A DNA stretch of 64,000 bases. Source: Flagellimonas alvinocaridis. GTDB taxonomy: Bacteria; Bacteroidota; Bacteroidia; Flavobacteriales; Flavobacteriaceae. The position numbers were made by a program, and so were the translations under genes. The stretch lies in contig NZ_SNTZ01000014.1 in assembly GCF_004916895.1 (NCBI RefSeq), forward strand, positions 1 to 64,000, in the 5' to 3' direction. Under the pieces are notes generated by a model that was not told the DNA's origin, made no database searches, and saw nothing but the letters and a program-made list of their open reading frames with translations. Of the stretch, positions 16,929 to 26,103 are shown in pieces; position 1 is the stretch's first letter, and each line of letters begins with the position of its first letter.

Positions 16929-17888
16929 TTGAACGAACTTATAATTGAACTCACGGATATTAGCCCCCAAGACTTCTTCGGGCAACAGAACGAGAATATT
17001 GAACTGCTAAAAAAGTACTTTCCTAAACTGAAAATTGTTGCCCGCGGCAGCAAAATAAAAGTTTATGGGGATGAAGAACTCTTGGAGGAGTTCGATAAGC
17101 GTTTTGATATGCTCACCAGCCAGTTTGCCAAGTACAACAAGCTAGACGAAAATATGATTGAGCGTGTACTTACCAGCAATGGCAAGGAAGATTATGCAGC
17201 ATCAAAAAGCAGTGGGGATGTCTTGGTACACGGTGTAAGCGGCAGATTGATCAAGGCACAGACCGTAAACCAACGTAGATTGGTAGATGCTTGTAAACAG
17301 GACGATATGGTCTTTGCCATTGGTCCGGCAGGTACGGGAAAGACCTATACCGGAGTGGCCTTGGCGGTAAAAGCCTTGAAGGAAAAGCAGGTCCGGCGCA
17401 TCATCCTGACCCGTCCAGCTGTGGAAGCAGGGGAAAACCTTGGTTTTCTTCCCGGCGACCTTAAGGAAAAGCTGGACCCTTATATGCAGCCTTTGTACGA
17501 TGCCCTCAGGGATATGATTCCCGCTGAAAAATTGGCAAAGTACATTGAGGACGGTACAATCCAGATTGCCCCTATGGCCTTTATGCGCGGACGCACCTTG
17601 GACAATGCCTTTGTAATCTTGGATGAGGCCCAGAACACCACCCATGCCCAAATGAAAATGTTCCTCACACGGATGGGTAAGAATGCCAAGTTTTTGTTGA
17701 CAGGAGATCCAGGGCAGATTGATTTGCCCCGACGGGTCATTTCCGGTCTCAAAGAGGCTTTGCTCATTCTAAAAAACGTAGAAGGTATCAGTATTATCTA
17801 CTTGGATGATAAGGACGTAATTCGTCACAAATTGGTCAAAAAGGTTATTGACGCATACAAAAACATAGAACACCAAAACCAATTCTAA
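16929..17888 (+). CDS. phoH: PhoH family ATPase
   Basis: A 319-residue PhoH-like P-loop ATPase. An N-terminal KH-like region (about 1-80) precedes the ATPase core. Walker A is GPAGTGKT at 132-139; Walker B is FVILDEAQNTT near 229-239, followed by LTGDPGQIDLP. PhoH proteins are linked to RNA metabolism, and some act with the RNase YbeY; the substrate in this organism is unknown. The start codon is TTG at 16929, the only start giving the family N-terminus NELIIEL. purC follows after 6 bases. Confidence 0.93.
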   Translation: MNELIIELTDISPQDFFGQQNENIELLKKYFPKLKIVARGSKIKVYGDEELLEEFDKRFDMLTSQFAKYNKLDENMIERVLTSNGKEDYAASKSSGDVLVHGVSGRLIKAQTVNQRRLVDACKQDDMVFAIGPAGTGKTYTGVALAVKALKEKQVRRIILTRPAVEAGENLGFLPGDLKEKLDPYMQPLYDALRDMIPAEKLAKYIEDGTIQIAPMAFMRGRTLDNAFVILDEAQNTTHAQMKMFLTRMGKNAKFLLTGDPGQIDLPRRVISGLKEALLILKNVEGISIIYLDDKDVIRHKLVKKVIDAYKNIEHQNQF

Positions 17889-17894
17889 CAGCGC

Positions 17895-18854
17895 ATGGGG
17901 AAGAATACTTTGATGGACACGGATTTTCATTTTCCGGGGCAAAAATCGGTATACAAAGGAAAAGTACGGGAAGTCTACACACTTGGCAACGATGTTTTGG
18001 TCATGGTGGCCACAGATAGGCTTTCTGCTTTTGATGTGGTCATGCCCAAAGGAATTCCATACAAAGGGCAGATTCTGAACCAGATCGCCACCCAAATGAT
18101 GCAGGCCACGGAAGACATTGTACCCAATTGGTTAATGGCAACCCCAGACCCTAATGTGGCTGTAGGAAAGGCTTGTGAGCCTTTTAAGGTTGAAATGGTG
18201 ATACGGGGATACCTTTCTGGTCACGCGGCACGGGAATACAAGGCTGGTAAACGACTTTTGTGTGGTGTCCCTATGCCCGAAGGGATGAAGGAAAATGATA
18301 AGTTCCCAGAGCCTATCATCACTCCGGCAACCAAGGCAGAAAAAGGAGACCATGATGAAGATATTTCCAGGGAAGAGATTTTAGAACGCGGCATTGTCTC
18401 CAAAGAAGACTACGAAGTGTTGGAAAAGTATACCAGAGCCTTGTTTCAAAGAGGGACGGAAATTGCAGCCAAACGTGGATTGATTTTAGTGGATACCAAA
18501 TATGAATTCGGTAAGACCAAAGAAGGTGAGATTGTGCTCATTGATGAAATACATACTCCCGATTCTTCCCGTTATTTTTATGCCGATGGATATGAGGAAC
18601 GACAGGCCAAAGGAGAACCCCAAAAACAGCTGTCCAAAGAATTTGTGCGTCAGTGGTTGATTGCAAATAATTTTCAAGGCTTGGAAGGTCAGGTTGTGCC
18701 CGAAATGACTGATGACTACATCGACTCGGTTTCTGAACGGTATATTGAACTGTATGAGAGCATTACAGGGAAAGATTTCGAAAAAGCAAATGTTTCAAAC
18801 ATTGATGAACGTATCAAATTCAATATTTCAGAGTATTTAAACAAACTTTCTTGA
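17895..18854 (+). CDS. purC: Phosphoribosylaminoimidazole-succinocarboxamide synthase
   Basis: A 319-residue SAICAR synthase, which joins aspartate to CAIR with ATP in purine synthesis. The N-terminal domain has [13 protein letters not shown] and [16 protein letters not shown]. The central region has [20 protein letters not shown] and [10 protein letters not shown], and [13 protein letters not shown] lies near residue 218. This longer form of the enzyme is common in Bacteroidota and yeast. The start is the ATG at 17895; Met7 is an alternative. It lies 6 bases after phoH, so the two share a transcript. Confidence 0.96.
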   Translation: MGKNTLMDTDFHFPGQKSVYKGKVREVYTLGNDVLVMVATDRLSAFDVVMPKGIPYKGQILNQIATQMMQATEDIVPNWLMATPDPNVAVGKACEPFKVEMVIRGYLSGHAAREYKAGKRLLCGVPMPEGMKENDKFPEPIITPATKAEKGDHDEDISREEILERGIVSKEDYEVLEKYTRALFQRGTEIAAKRGLILVDTKYEFGKTKEGEIVLIDEIHTPDSSRYFYADGYEERQAKGEPQKQLSKEFVRQWLIANNFQGLEGQVVPEMTDDYIDSVSERYIELYESITGKDFEKANVSNIDERIKFNISEYLNKLS

Positions 18855-18877
18855 AAATGTTATCCCTTATAATTTTG
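18851..18877 (+). promoter_or_regulatory. Candidate promoter of the DUF4212-symporter pair
   Basis: TAATTTTG at 18870-18877 is a full TAnnTTTG match, with TTG at 18851-18853, 16 bases upstream (short of the usual 19-20). It would give a leader of about 43 nt before the ATG at 18927. Confidence 0.4.
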
Positions 18878-18926
18878 AGTGCTGTTTTATGAAGATTTCA
18901 TATATTTCATCCATTAAAATTATAAA

Positions 18927-19181
18927 ATGGACAGTAAGCAGAGAGAAAAGTATTGGAAAGAAAATTTAAAGTACCTGGGCATTCTTCTTGCCATTTGGTT
19001 TTTGGTCTCCTTTGGGTTTGGAATCCTTCTTGTGGATCAACTCAATGCCTTTAAATTAGGAGGCGTTAAATTGGGCTTTTGGTTTGCCCAACAAGGATCA
19101 ATTTATGTATTTGTGATTTTGATCTTTGTCTATGTCCGACTCATGAACAAATTGGATAAAAAATATAAGCTGGACGCATAA
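18927..19181 (+). CDS. DUF4212 small subunit of a sodium:solute symporter
   Basis: An 84-residue membrane protein with the DUF4212 pattern. It begins MDSKQREKYWKENLKYLGILL, has two hydrophobic helices (about 16-34 and 51-69), the motif GFWFAQQGSIYVFV, and ends in a Lys-rich tail. DUF4212 proteins are always found paired with a symporter of the VC_2705 type and are taken to be its small subunit. Its stop shares one base with the symporter's start (TAATG), so the two are translationally coupled. Confidence 0.93.
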   Translation: MDSKQREKYWKENLKYLGILLAIWFLVSFGFGILLVDQLNAFKLGGVKLGFWFAQQGSIYVFVILIFVYVRLMNKLDKKYKLDA

Positions 19182-20956
19182 TGGATATACAAACTTGGAC
19201 GTTTATCATCGTCGGGCTCACTTTCGCTTTATATATTGGAATTGCTATTTGGTCCAGAGCGGGATCTACCAAAGAATTTTACGTTGCAGGAGGAGGAGTG
19301 TCTCCCTTGGCCAATGGGTTGGCCACAGGCGCGGACTGGATGTCTGCGGCATCTTTCTTGGGAATGGCAGGAATTATTGCTTTTGCAGGATATGATGGTT
19401 CTGTATACCTTATGGGATGGACCGGGGGATATGTGCTTCTAGCACTGTTGTTGGCCCCTTATCTGCGAAAATTTGGAAAATTCACCGTCCCTGATTTCAT
19501 CGGAGATCGTTATTATAGCAATGTGGCCCGTACCGTTGCCGTTGTGGCAGCCTTGTTCGTGTCGTTCACCTATGTGGCCGGACAAATGCGGGGAGTTGGC
19601 GTGGTATTTTCGCGCTTCTTGGATGTTGAGGTAAATACAGGCGTGTACATTGGTATGGCCGTGGTTTTTTTCTATGCGTTTTTGGGAGGTATGAAAGGGA
19701 TTACCTATACGCAAGTGGCACAGTATTGTGTATTGATTTTTGCATTTATGGTCCCCGCCATTTTTATCTCTCTTATGGTCACAGGAAATCCAGTCCCTCA
19801 AATTGGGTTCGCTTCCACTGGTGAAGATGGGGTGTATTTGTTGGATAAGTTGGATGGGTTGATGACTGAACTGGGCTTTACGGCCTATACGGATGGTACC
19901 AAGTCCATGACCGATATGTTGTTCATTACGGCGGCATTGATGATGGGAACTGCGGGATTACCTCACGTAATCATCCGCTTTTTTACGGTGCCCAAGGTTA
20001 GTGATGCCCGTAAGTCTGCGGGTTATGCATTGCTGTTTATTGCTATTCTGTATACCACAGCTCCGGCCATTGCCGTATTTGCACGTACCAACCTCATTGA
20101 AACCGTAGAGGATACTCCTTATGAGGAAATACCAGCTTGGTTTACCAAATGGGAAAATACAGGTCTTATCGCTTGGACAGATAAGAATGGTGATGGAAAA
20201 ATCCAATACCTTCCAGGTGAAGCTGTTGAAGGCAGACAACCAGAGTTTGTTGAAGGTAGGGGAGCACAGGGACAACGGATGATCTCCAATGCCAGCTCTT
20301 CAGCCAATGAGTTGTACGTGGACCGTGATATCACCGTTTTGGCCAACCCTGAAATTGCAGGATTGCCCAATTGGATCATTGCGTTGGTAGCAGCAGGGGG
20401 ATTGGCCGCAGCGCTTTCTACCGCCGCAGGATTACTTTTGGTAATTTCCACTTCCATTTCCCACGATCTGATCAAAAAGCAGATCGCTCCGGACATTTCG
20501 GATAAAAAAGAACTATGGGTTGCCCGTTTCTCGGCACTTTTGGCTGTAGTGGTAGCAGGATATTTTGGTATTCACCCTCCAGGCTTTGTGGCCTCGGTGA
20601 CGGCTCTGGCCTTTGGTTTGGCCGCATCTTCATTCTTTCCCGCCATTATTATGGGAATCTTTAGTAAGCGTATGAACAGGGAGGGGGCCATTACAGGTAT
20701 GGTGGCCGGACTTGGTATTACGTGCTATTACATTGCCCGTTTTAAACTTGGTTGGATTGGAAACCCAGAAACCAGCACACAAGAGTACTGGTGGTGGGGC
20801 ATTTCACCCGAAGGTTTTGGAACCATGGGTATGTTGGTCAATTTTGCTGTGTCTATTTTAGTATCAAGATTTACACCAGCTCCTCCGGAAGAAGTACAGG
20901 GTATTGTGGAAAACATACGTATACCTAGTGGGGCCGGTGAAGCTATTGAGCATTAA
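19181..20956 (+). CDS. Cation:acetate-type sodium:solute symporter (VC_2705-like)
   Basis: A 591-residue SSS-family transporter with about 13 membrane helices. The N-terminal FYVAGGGVSPLANGLATGADWMSAASFLG and later GTAGLPHVIIRFFTV are typical of ActP-like acetate permeases. The family-specific loop between helices carries an EF-hand-like DKNGDGKI at about residues 334-341, close to the pattern of a calcium-binding loop. Genes for DUF4212 (upstream, one shared base) and acetyl-CoA synthetase (61 bp downstream) support uptake of acetate or another short carboxylate. Substrate is inferred from context, not shown. Confidence 0.92.
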   Translation: MDIQTWTFIIVGLTFALYIGIAIWSRAGSTKEFYVAGGGVSPLANGLATGADWMSAASFLGMAGIIAFAGYDGSVYLMGWTGGYVLLALLLAPYLRKFGKFTVPDFIGDRYYSNVARTVAVVAALFVSFTYVAGQMRGVGVVFSRFLDVEVNTGVYIGMAVVFFYAFLGGMKGITYTQVAQYCVLIFAFMVPAIFISLMVTGNPVPQIGFASTGEDGVYLLDKLDGLMTELGFTAYTDGTKSMTDMLFITAALMMGTAGLPHVIIRFFTVPKVSDARKSAGYALLFIAILYTTAPAIAVFARTNLIETVEDTPYEEIPAWFTKWENTGLIAWTDKNGDGKIQYLPGEAVEGRQPEFVEGRGAQGQRMISNASSSANELYVDRDITVLANPEIAGLPNWIIALVAAGGLAAALSTAAGLLLVISTSISHDLIKKQIAPDISDKKELWVARFSALLAVVVAGYFGIHPPGFVASVTALAFGLAASSFFPAIIMGIFSKRMNREGAITGMVAGLGITCYYIARFKLGWIGNPETSTQEYWWWGISPEGFGTMGMLVNFAVSILVSRFTPAPPEEVQGIVENIRIPSGAGEAIEH

Positions 20957-21017
20957 TTCTGGTGAAAGTCCCTCTCTTTTTTTAATTTTAAGGCACATAA
21001 AAATTTACTATACCTAA

Positions 21018-22925
21018 ATGAGCAATTACCACATTAAGCATCTGGAAGAGTATTTTCAGGTGTATCGTAAGTCTGTTAGAAACCCTGAGGATTTTTGGGA
21101 AGAAGTGGCAGAGGAACATTTTTTTTGGAGAAAAAGATGGAACTCCGTTTTGGAATGGGATTTTACAAAACCCGAAATTAAGTGGTTTGATGGAGCGCAG
21201 CTCAATATTACCGAAAACTGCATAGACCGTCATTTGCGGAGCCGTGGTGATAAAACGGCCATTCTTTTTGAACCCAATGACCCCAATGAGGAGGCGGAGC
21301 ATATTACCTATCGTGAGTTGCACGAGAGGGTGTGCAAGTTTGCCAATGTACTAAAGGATCAAGGGATAAAGAAAGGGGATAGGGTAGTCATCTATTTGCC
21401 CATGATTCCCGAATTGGCCATTTCACTCTTGGCCTGTGCACGTATCGGTGCCATTCATTCCGTTGTGTTTGCTGGATTTTCTTCAACGGCCTTGGCCACA
21501 CGTATCAACGATTGTGGAGCCAAAATGGTATTGACTTCTGACGGTTCGTACAGAGGTACCAAGACCATCGACCTAAAAGGTATTGTGGACGAAGCTTTGC
21601 AGCATTGTCCAAATGTGGAAACCGTACTGGTGACCAAACGCACCGGAGAAGAGATCCCGATGAAAGACGGTCGTGACAAATGGTTACAACCTCTTTTGGA
21701 CAAGGCATATTCCGATTGTGTTCCAGAAATCATGGAGGCGGAAGACCCGCTATTTATTCTGTATACTTCGGGTTCTACAGGTAGGCCCAAAGGAATGATG
21801 CATACCACGGCAGGATACATGGTCTATACGGCCTATACCTTTAAGAATGTCTTCCAATATAAAGAAGAGGATGTGTATTGGTGTACGGCAGATATCGGCT
21901 GGATTACCGGACACTCCTATATTGTATATGGACCTCTGGCCAACGGAGCTACTACTGTAATGTTCGAAGGTGTGCCTTCTTATCCTGATTATGGTAGGTT
22001 CTGGGAAGTGGTTGAAAAGCATAAAGTAACCCAATTCTATACGGCACCAACGGCCATTAGGGCCTTGGCCAAGGAGAATTTGGATTTTGTGACCAAGCAT
22101 GATTTGTCTAGCCTTAAGGTTTTGGGAACTGTAGGAGAACCCATCAATGAAGAAGCTTGGCACTGGTACAACGATCATGTTGGGGAGAAAAACTGCCCCA
22201 TCGTGGATACGTGGTGGCAGACAGAAACAGGAGGGATCCTGATTTCTCCGATACCGTTTTCAACCCCCACAAAACCCACATATGCTACCTTGCCCATGCC
22301 AGGCGTTCAACCTGCTTTGGTAGATGAGAGTGGCAATGAGATGAAAGGGAACCAAGTGGAAGGGAGGTTGTGCATTAAGTTTCCATGGCCTTCCATAGCA
22401 CGAACTATTTGGGGCGACCACCAACGCTATAAGGACACCTATTTCTCAGCATTTGAAGGAAAGTATTTTACAGGGGATGGCGCCCTTCGTGATGAAGTGG
22501 GCTACTACCGAATCACTGGTAGGGTAGATGATGTGATCATTGTTTCCGGACACAATCTGGGTACAGCACCCATTGAAGATGCAATCAACGAGCACCCTGC
22601 TGTTGCCGAGTCTGCCATTGTTGGCTTCCCACATGATATTAAGGGTAATGCTTTGTATGGTTATATCATTTTAAAGGAAACAGGGGAAACCAGAAACAGG
22701 GAAAACCTTGCTAAAGAGATTAACCAATTGATCACTGAACATATCGGACCTATTGCCAAGCTGGACAAGATTCAGTTTGTACCTGGTCTGCCCAAGACCC
22801 GAAGTGGTAAGATTATGAGACGAATCCTTAGAAAGATTGCTTCCAAGGACACCAGTAATCTGGGAGACACATCAACTTTGTTGAACCCAGAAGTGGTTGA
22901 GGTTATCATGAAGGAAAGTCTATAA
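21018..22925 (+). CDS. acs: Acetyl-CoA synthetase (AMP-forming)
   Basis: A 635-residue AMP-forming acetate:CoA ligase of full length. The N-terminal cap (YFQVYRKSVRNPEDFWEEVAEE) is followed by the adenylate domain, with the P-loop-like YTSGSTGRPKG near residues 247-257 and WWQTETGG near 400. The C-terminal lid holds the acylation-site lysine Lys598 in PKTRSGKIMRR, which in relatives is controlled by acetylation. It activates acetate brought in by the adjacent symporter. The gap after the symporter is 61 bp, so it may share its transcript. It is convergent with the exonuclease gene, with three bases between stops. Confidence 0.96.
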   Translation: MSNYHIKHLEEYFQVYRKSVRNPEDFWEEVAEEHFFWRKRWNSVLEWDFTKPEIKWFDGAQLNITENCIDRHLRSRGDKTAILFEPNDPNEEAEHITYRELHERVCKFANVLKDQGIKKGDRVVIYLPMIPELAISLLACARIGAIHSVVFAGFSSTALATRINDCGAKMVLTSDGSYRGTKTIDLKGIVDEALQHCPNVETVLVTKRTGEEIPMKDGRDKWLQPLLDKAYSDCVPEIMEAEDPLFILYTSGSTGRPKGMMHTTAGYMVYTAYTFKNVFQYKEEDVYWCTADIGWITGHSYIVYGPLANGATTVMFEGVPSYPDYGRFWEVVEKHKVTQFYTAPTAIRALAKENLDFVTKHDLSSLKVLGTVGEPINEEAWHWYNDHVGEKNCPIVDTWWQTETGGILISPIPFSTPTKPTYATLPMPGVQPALVDESGNEMKGNQVEGRLCIKFPWPSIARTIWGDHQRYKDTYFSAFEGKYFTGDGALRDEVGYYRITGRVDDVIIVSGHNLGTAPIEDAINEHPAVAESAIVGFPHDIKGNALYGYIILKETGETRNRENLAKEINQLITEHIGPIAKLDKIQFVPGLPKTRSGKIMRRILRKIASKDTSNLGDTSTLLNPEVVEVIMKESL

Positions 22926-22928
22926 GAC

Positions 22929-23606
22929 TTAAAGCCCAAATTTTGGAGGATTTTGTTTTTGAAATAAGTCTTTCAAGTTTTTGGGCTTTAATTTTTCTTT
23001 AATCGCTAGGAACGCTATCGCCGTAATCAACGCATCTCCTAGGGCGGTGTGCCTGTCTTTTTTTGATATCCGGAACTTTTCCGCCAACTCGTCCAACGAA
23101 TAGGATTCTTTTTTTCGAAGAACCGAAGAAATGAGCAGCGTTCTTTTGTAGAGCAATCCAGTATCCAAGGTTTTGTTTTTTAAATGGGGAAGACCATTTC
23201 GTTTTAGGGCCGCATTGATCATGGCAATATCAAATGATACATGGTGGCCGACCAGCACATGGTTTTTTGCGTAGGCCAGAAACTGTTGCAAGGCATCCAA
23301 TTCCGAAAACTGTATTTTTTTACTCCTTTTTAAAATGCCATGGATCTCGGCACTTTCAGAATCGTAATGTTCCTGCTCTATATAGATTTCCAAACTTTCT
23401 TTTATGCTGATGGTGTTGTTTGTAAGCTTAATGGCCCCAATACATAACATCCTGTCCTTGGTCAAGTTTAATCCAGTGGTTTCCGTATCCAGCACCACAA
23501 AAGTATTGCCAAGCACTTCCTGTGGGAGTTTCTCCTGAAATTGTTGGGTATAGTCCAACCAAAATTCTGGAAACTCCAACGTTTTTTTCTTTTTGAAGAA
23601 CCACAT
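22929..23606 (-). CDS. DnaQ-like 3'-5' exonuclease (DEDDh)
   Basis: A 225-residue exonuclease. The three DEDDh motifs are present: VLDTETTGLN near residue 38, a GHHVSFDIAMINAAL segment near 130, and HTALGDALITA near 190 with the catalytic His. It starts one base inside the end of the DUF294 gene, so they form an operon. Paired exonuclease and DUF294 genes often neighbour acetate symporter clusters in other phyla. Whether the enzyme degrades DNA, RNA or short oligonucleotides cannot be told from sequence. It is not the main replicative proofreading subunit by context. Confidence 0.88.
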   Translation of the reverse strand: MWFFKKKKTLEFPEFWLDYTQQFQEKLPQEVLGNTFVVLDTETTGLNLTKDRMLCIGAIKLTNNTISIKESLEIYIEQEHYDSESAEIHGILKRSKKIQFSELDALQQFLAYAKNHVLVGHHVSFDIAMINAALKRNGLPHLKNKTLDTGLLYKRTLLISSVLRKKESYSLDELAEKFRISKKDRHTALGDALITAIAFLAIKEKLKPKNLKDLFQKQNPPKFGL

Positions 23607-25525
23607 TACCGTAAAAGATTTTTTACTTGAAACCGTACCTGGATCAGTTCTTGTATTTCCTTAATGGTCTTGAACGTTCTCTTAAGCTTGATTTTCTCTT
23701 CCTTGTTCAATTGGTCCAAAGCAATGAACCTGCCCGAATCATTGTGCAAGAGACCTTGTTTGGTCCTAAATTTCAATAAAGCTTTGCTTGCAAAAGAACA
23801 AGCAGTATAGAGTTCTTGGTTTTTCGGTTCCAGCTCCGCCAGTTTTTCATAGCGTTCCGCCGTATTGTTAATGGATTTTATGGAGTGGGACAAAATCAAA
23901 ACCCGGGCAGCATCAATTATAGGCATCAATGCACGTAGTTTTAAATCGAAGAAATCTTTGTGGGCTCCATCTTGCTCTACCAAGAAGTCCCTGAAAAATC
24001 CTGATGGGGAAGGGTTCTGCAATGCTCCGCTGGCCAAATGGGTAAGAAACTGTGGATACTTTTTTGCATTTTCAAAAATGTGCAAGGAAAGTTCATCTGC
24101 CAATGCCTTTTCGCCATAAGTGACATTAAAATCGAAGAAAATGGAGGATAGAAGGACTTCATCAGGGCCCGGATTGCCCATCCAGTGAGATGTGACTTCT
24201 TTCCATTCCTGCAAACTATGACACCACAAAGGGTTGGAAGCCATCATTTCGGCAGGGCAGTATTCAAAACCGATATGGTTCAACTCAACCGAAATGCGAT
24301 TCCCCAAGGCAAGAAAATAAGACTGTGTTTCCTCTTTTTTGTCTTCCGGGACATCTTCATAAAGAATGGCATTGTCCTGGTCTGTTGTAAGCAACTGCTC
24401 CCCGCGTCCCTGACTACCCATGGCCAGCCATGTGAATTTTACTGGAGGCGGTGTTTCCATTTGGTCAATACAAACTTGAATGACCTGTTTTATGGTAGCA
24501 TCGTTAAGTTCCGAAATGATTTTGGATACCAACCCCATAGGGATATTCTGCTCTAAATATCCCTGTAAAAGGTTTATAATGCTATGCCTAATGGTACGTA
24601 GCCTTTTGGAATCCGTTGCCCTTTTTATAGCCCGCATTAGCACAGAGGGATTGTTTCCCAGAGCCACCATGACATCATGCTTGGATAGGATTCCCACGGC
24701 AGGTGTATCCGTTGTTCCGTCTTCGGTTAGACAAAGATGGCTTATACGGCTTTTCATCAAGGCCATTTGGGCTTGGGTAATAGTCAGCTCCTTGGAATAG
24801 GTAATTACAGGAGTGGACATAATTGCCTTGGCATTCTTGGTGATGGGGACCATTCCTGTAGCCACTTTGTTTCGTAAATCTTTATCAGTGATGATGCCTA
24901 TGGGCAGCTCATTTTTTGTAACTAAAATGCACCCGACACTATTAAGGCTCATGGCATTGGCCAACACTTTTATTTGGGTTTCTTCGGTACAAGTTACCAG
25001 ATTTGTAGAGTACCTTACGGGTTGAAGGTCCAATAATTTATTCTCCGCTGTGCCTTCGCCATCATTGGAAACCCCATATAGCTTACCTCTGTGCTTAATG
25101 GAGTACGGATTTCTAGTATTGGAGGCAAAGCTTTCAATTAAAAAATCCCCAACTTGATGGTTCTCCAAAGCAATGGGTTTAAACTCTTCAATGGGTATGG
25201 CATATAATATGGTCTCTTCTTGTGCAGTGGCCTGAAGTTTGTATTTTTCGTGGGCCATTAGAGGTCTCAAACCAAATATGTCCCCTTCATCACAAATATC
25301 CAATATATGCTGGGACCCTTTTTTGGTAAGGGCAATAGCACCTTTGTGAACTACATAGAAATAATTGTGGGGTGCTTCTTTTTCGGCAAAGACAATACTA
25401 TTGTTCTCTTTATGGATTATGGTTACCTCATAGGCTAGCTTTTGCAGTTGATGCTCTGCCAAAATGTTGAAAGGAGGGTATTTCTTCAAGAAATCCGCAA
25501 CCCGTTCCGAGATGGTGTTCTTCAT
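23606..25525 (-). CDS. cNMP-binding/CBS/DUF294 nucleotidyltransferase-like signalling protein
   Basis: A 639-residue soluble regulator with four parts: a cyclic-nucleotide-binding-like domain (about 20-130), two CBS repeats (about 160-290; VRYSTNLVTCTEETQIKVLANAM and GILSKHDVMVALG), a DUF294 nucleotidyltransferase domain (GSQGRGEQLLTTDQDNAILY near 369) and a DUF294 C-terminal helical domain. The nucleotidyltransferase core keeps the GS and D-x-D residues expected for metal binding, so catalysis is possible. Gene order with the exonuclease and the acetate transporter is conserved across several phyla in my knowledge, suggesting control of carboxylate uptake. That role is inferred. A short inverted repeat lies just before the start codon. 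Confidence 0.9.
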   Translation of the reverse strand: MKNTISERVADFLKKYPPFNILAEHQLQKLAYEVTIIHKENNSIVFAEKEAPHNYFYVVHKGAIALTKKGSQHILDICDEGDIFGLRPLMAHEKYKLQATAQEETILYAIPIEEFKPIALENHQVGDFLIESFASNTRNPYSIKHRGKLYGVSNDGEGTAENKLLDLQPVRYSTNLVTCTEETQIKVLANAMSLNSVGCILVTKNELPIGIITDKDLRNKVATGMVPITKNAKAIMSTPVITYSKELTITQAQMALMKSRISHLCLTEDGTTDTPAVGILSKHDVMVALGNNPSVLMRAIKRATDSKRLRTIRHSIINLLQGYLEQNIPMGLVSKIISELNDATIKQVIQVCIDQMETPPPVKFTWLAMGSQGRGEQLLTTDQDNAILYEDVPEDKKEETQSYFLALGNRISVELNHIGFEYCPAEMMASNPLWCHSLQEWKEVTSHWMGNPGPDEVLLSSIFFDFNVTYGEKALADELSLHIFENAKKYPQFLTHLASGALQNPSPSGFFRDFLVEQDGAHKDFFDLKLRALMPIIDAARVLILSHSIKSINNTAERYEKLAELEPKNQELYTACSFASKALLKFRTKQGLLHNDSGRFIALDQLNKEEKIKLKRTFKTIKEIQELIQVRFQVKNLLR

Positions 25526-25526
25526 A

Positions 25527-25540
25527 CCCTAAAGTTAGGG
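25527..25540. repeat. Short palindrome touching the DUF294 start codon
   Basis: CCCTAA (25527-25532) and TTAGGG (25535-25540) form a perfect 6-bp inverted repeat two bases upstream of the ATG at 25525. It could be a small operator or an mRNA hairpin limiting translation initiation. Confidence 0.3.
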
Positions 25541-25585
25541 GTAAAACCGCTATAAAGGGAGCTGTATGTGGAAAATGGTATTTTC

Positions 25586-25690
25586 TTAGGGCATTAAGGC
25601 CAACCCTAGACCAATTAAGAATACAGATAACACAAGTAGCCATTGGACGGCCTTTGTTTTTCCTTTTTTTGATAGTAAGATTCCTAACAT
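25586..25690 (-). CDS. Possible 34-residue single-pass membrane protein
   Basis: An ATG-started 34-codon frame. The protein begins MLGILLSKKGKTKAVQWL and continues with a hydrophobic stretch (about 16-32, LLVLSVFLIGLGLAL) ending in MP. The basic N-terminal half followed by one helix is the layout of many tiny membrane proteins. It lies 60 bp upstream of the DUF294 gene on the same strand, so it could be its leader gene. I know of no named family. The frame is intact and the composition far from random, but no further evidence is available from the sequence. Confidence 0.45.
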   Translation of the reverse strand: MLGILLSKKGKTKAVQWLLVLSVFLIGLGLALMP

Positions 25691-25838
25691 ATTTCGCCTA
25701 TTTTGATGGAAGATACGATTTTGTTTCCGTAGATCAAACAATTTTAGCGATTAGCCCATAAATTTCATAGAGGTCTGGTTGGTACCCAAAAATAGATACA
25801 TGCAAATTAAGCTACCCAGATTTGTTGCTGTTCTGGGT

Positions 25839-25881
25839 AAAAAAAGAAGGGCCAACAATTTGATAAACAATTGGTTGACCC
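25839..25881 (-). terminator. Terminator of tRNA-Met
   Basis: Minus-strand arms GGGTCAACCAATT (from 25881) and AATTGTTGGCCC (ending 25849) pair with one mismatch and one bulge, followed by a T-rich run (25848-25839). It starts 10 bases after the tRNA 3' end. Confidence 0.7.
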
Positions 25882-25891
25882 CTCATGGATG

Positions 25892-25965
25892 TAGCGAGAG
25901 GGAGACTTGAACTCCCGACCTCAGGGTTATGAATCCTGCGCTCTAACCACCTGAGCTACCTCGCC
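25892..25965 (-). tRNA. trnM(cat): tRNA-Met (CAT)
   Basis: The minus strand folds as a 74-nt tRNA beginning GGCGAGGTAGCTCAG. The anticodon loop TTCATAA gives CAT, and the T arm is GGGAG-TTCAAGT-CTCCC. The acceptor stem closes with G-U pairs at its first and last positions, and the CCA end is not encoded. The pattern fits the elongator methionine tRNA rather than the initiator. A terminator hairpin follows. Confidence 0.93.
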
Positions 25966-26103
25966 GTGGTTTCGCTAAGCGGCTGCAAATATAAAGTTTA
26001 ATTTTTGCCGAATCAAAATTCAGTATTAATTTATTATTTGATATTTATTTTTTTATCTTCCCAAATTATATCAATGGTTGAAAAGGGATAATAGAACATT
26101 AGA

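Noticed and set aside
17202..17651. 149-codon minus-strand frame inside phoH
   Set aside because: Exact shadow of a well-conserved ATPase gene, with many rare-looking residues. The same holds for the long antisense frames inside acs, the symporter and MATE genes.
25813..25839. 7-bp hairpin TACCCAG/CTGGGTA near tRNA-Met
   Set aside because: Its T run is on the wrong side for a terminator in either useful direction; the neighbouring hairpin at 25849-25881 fits better.
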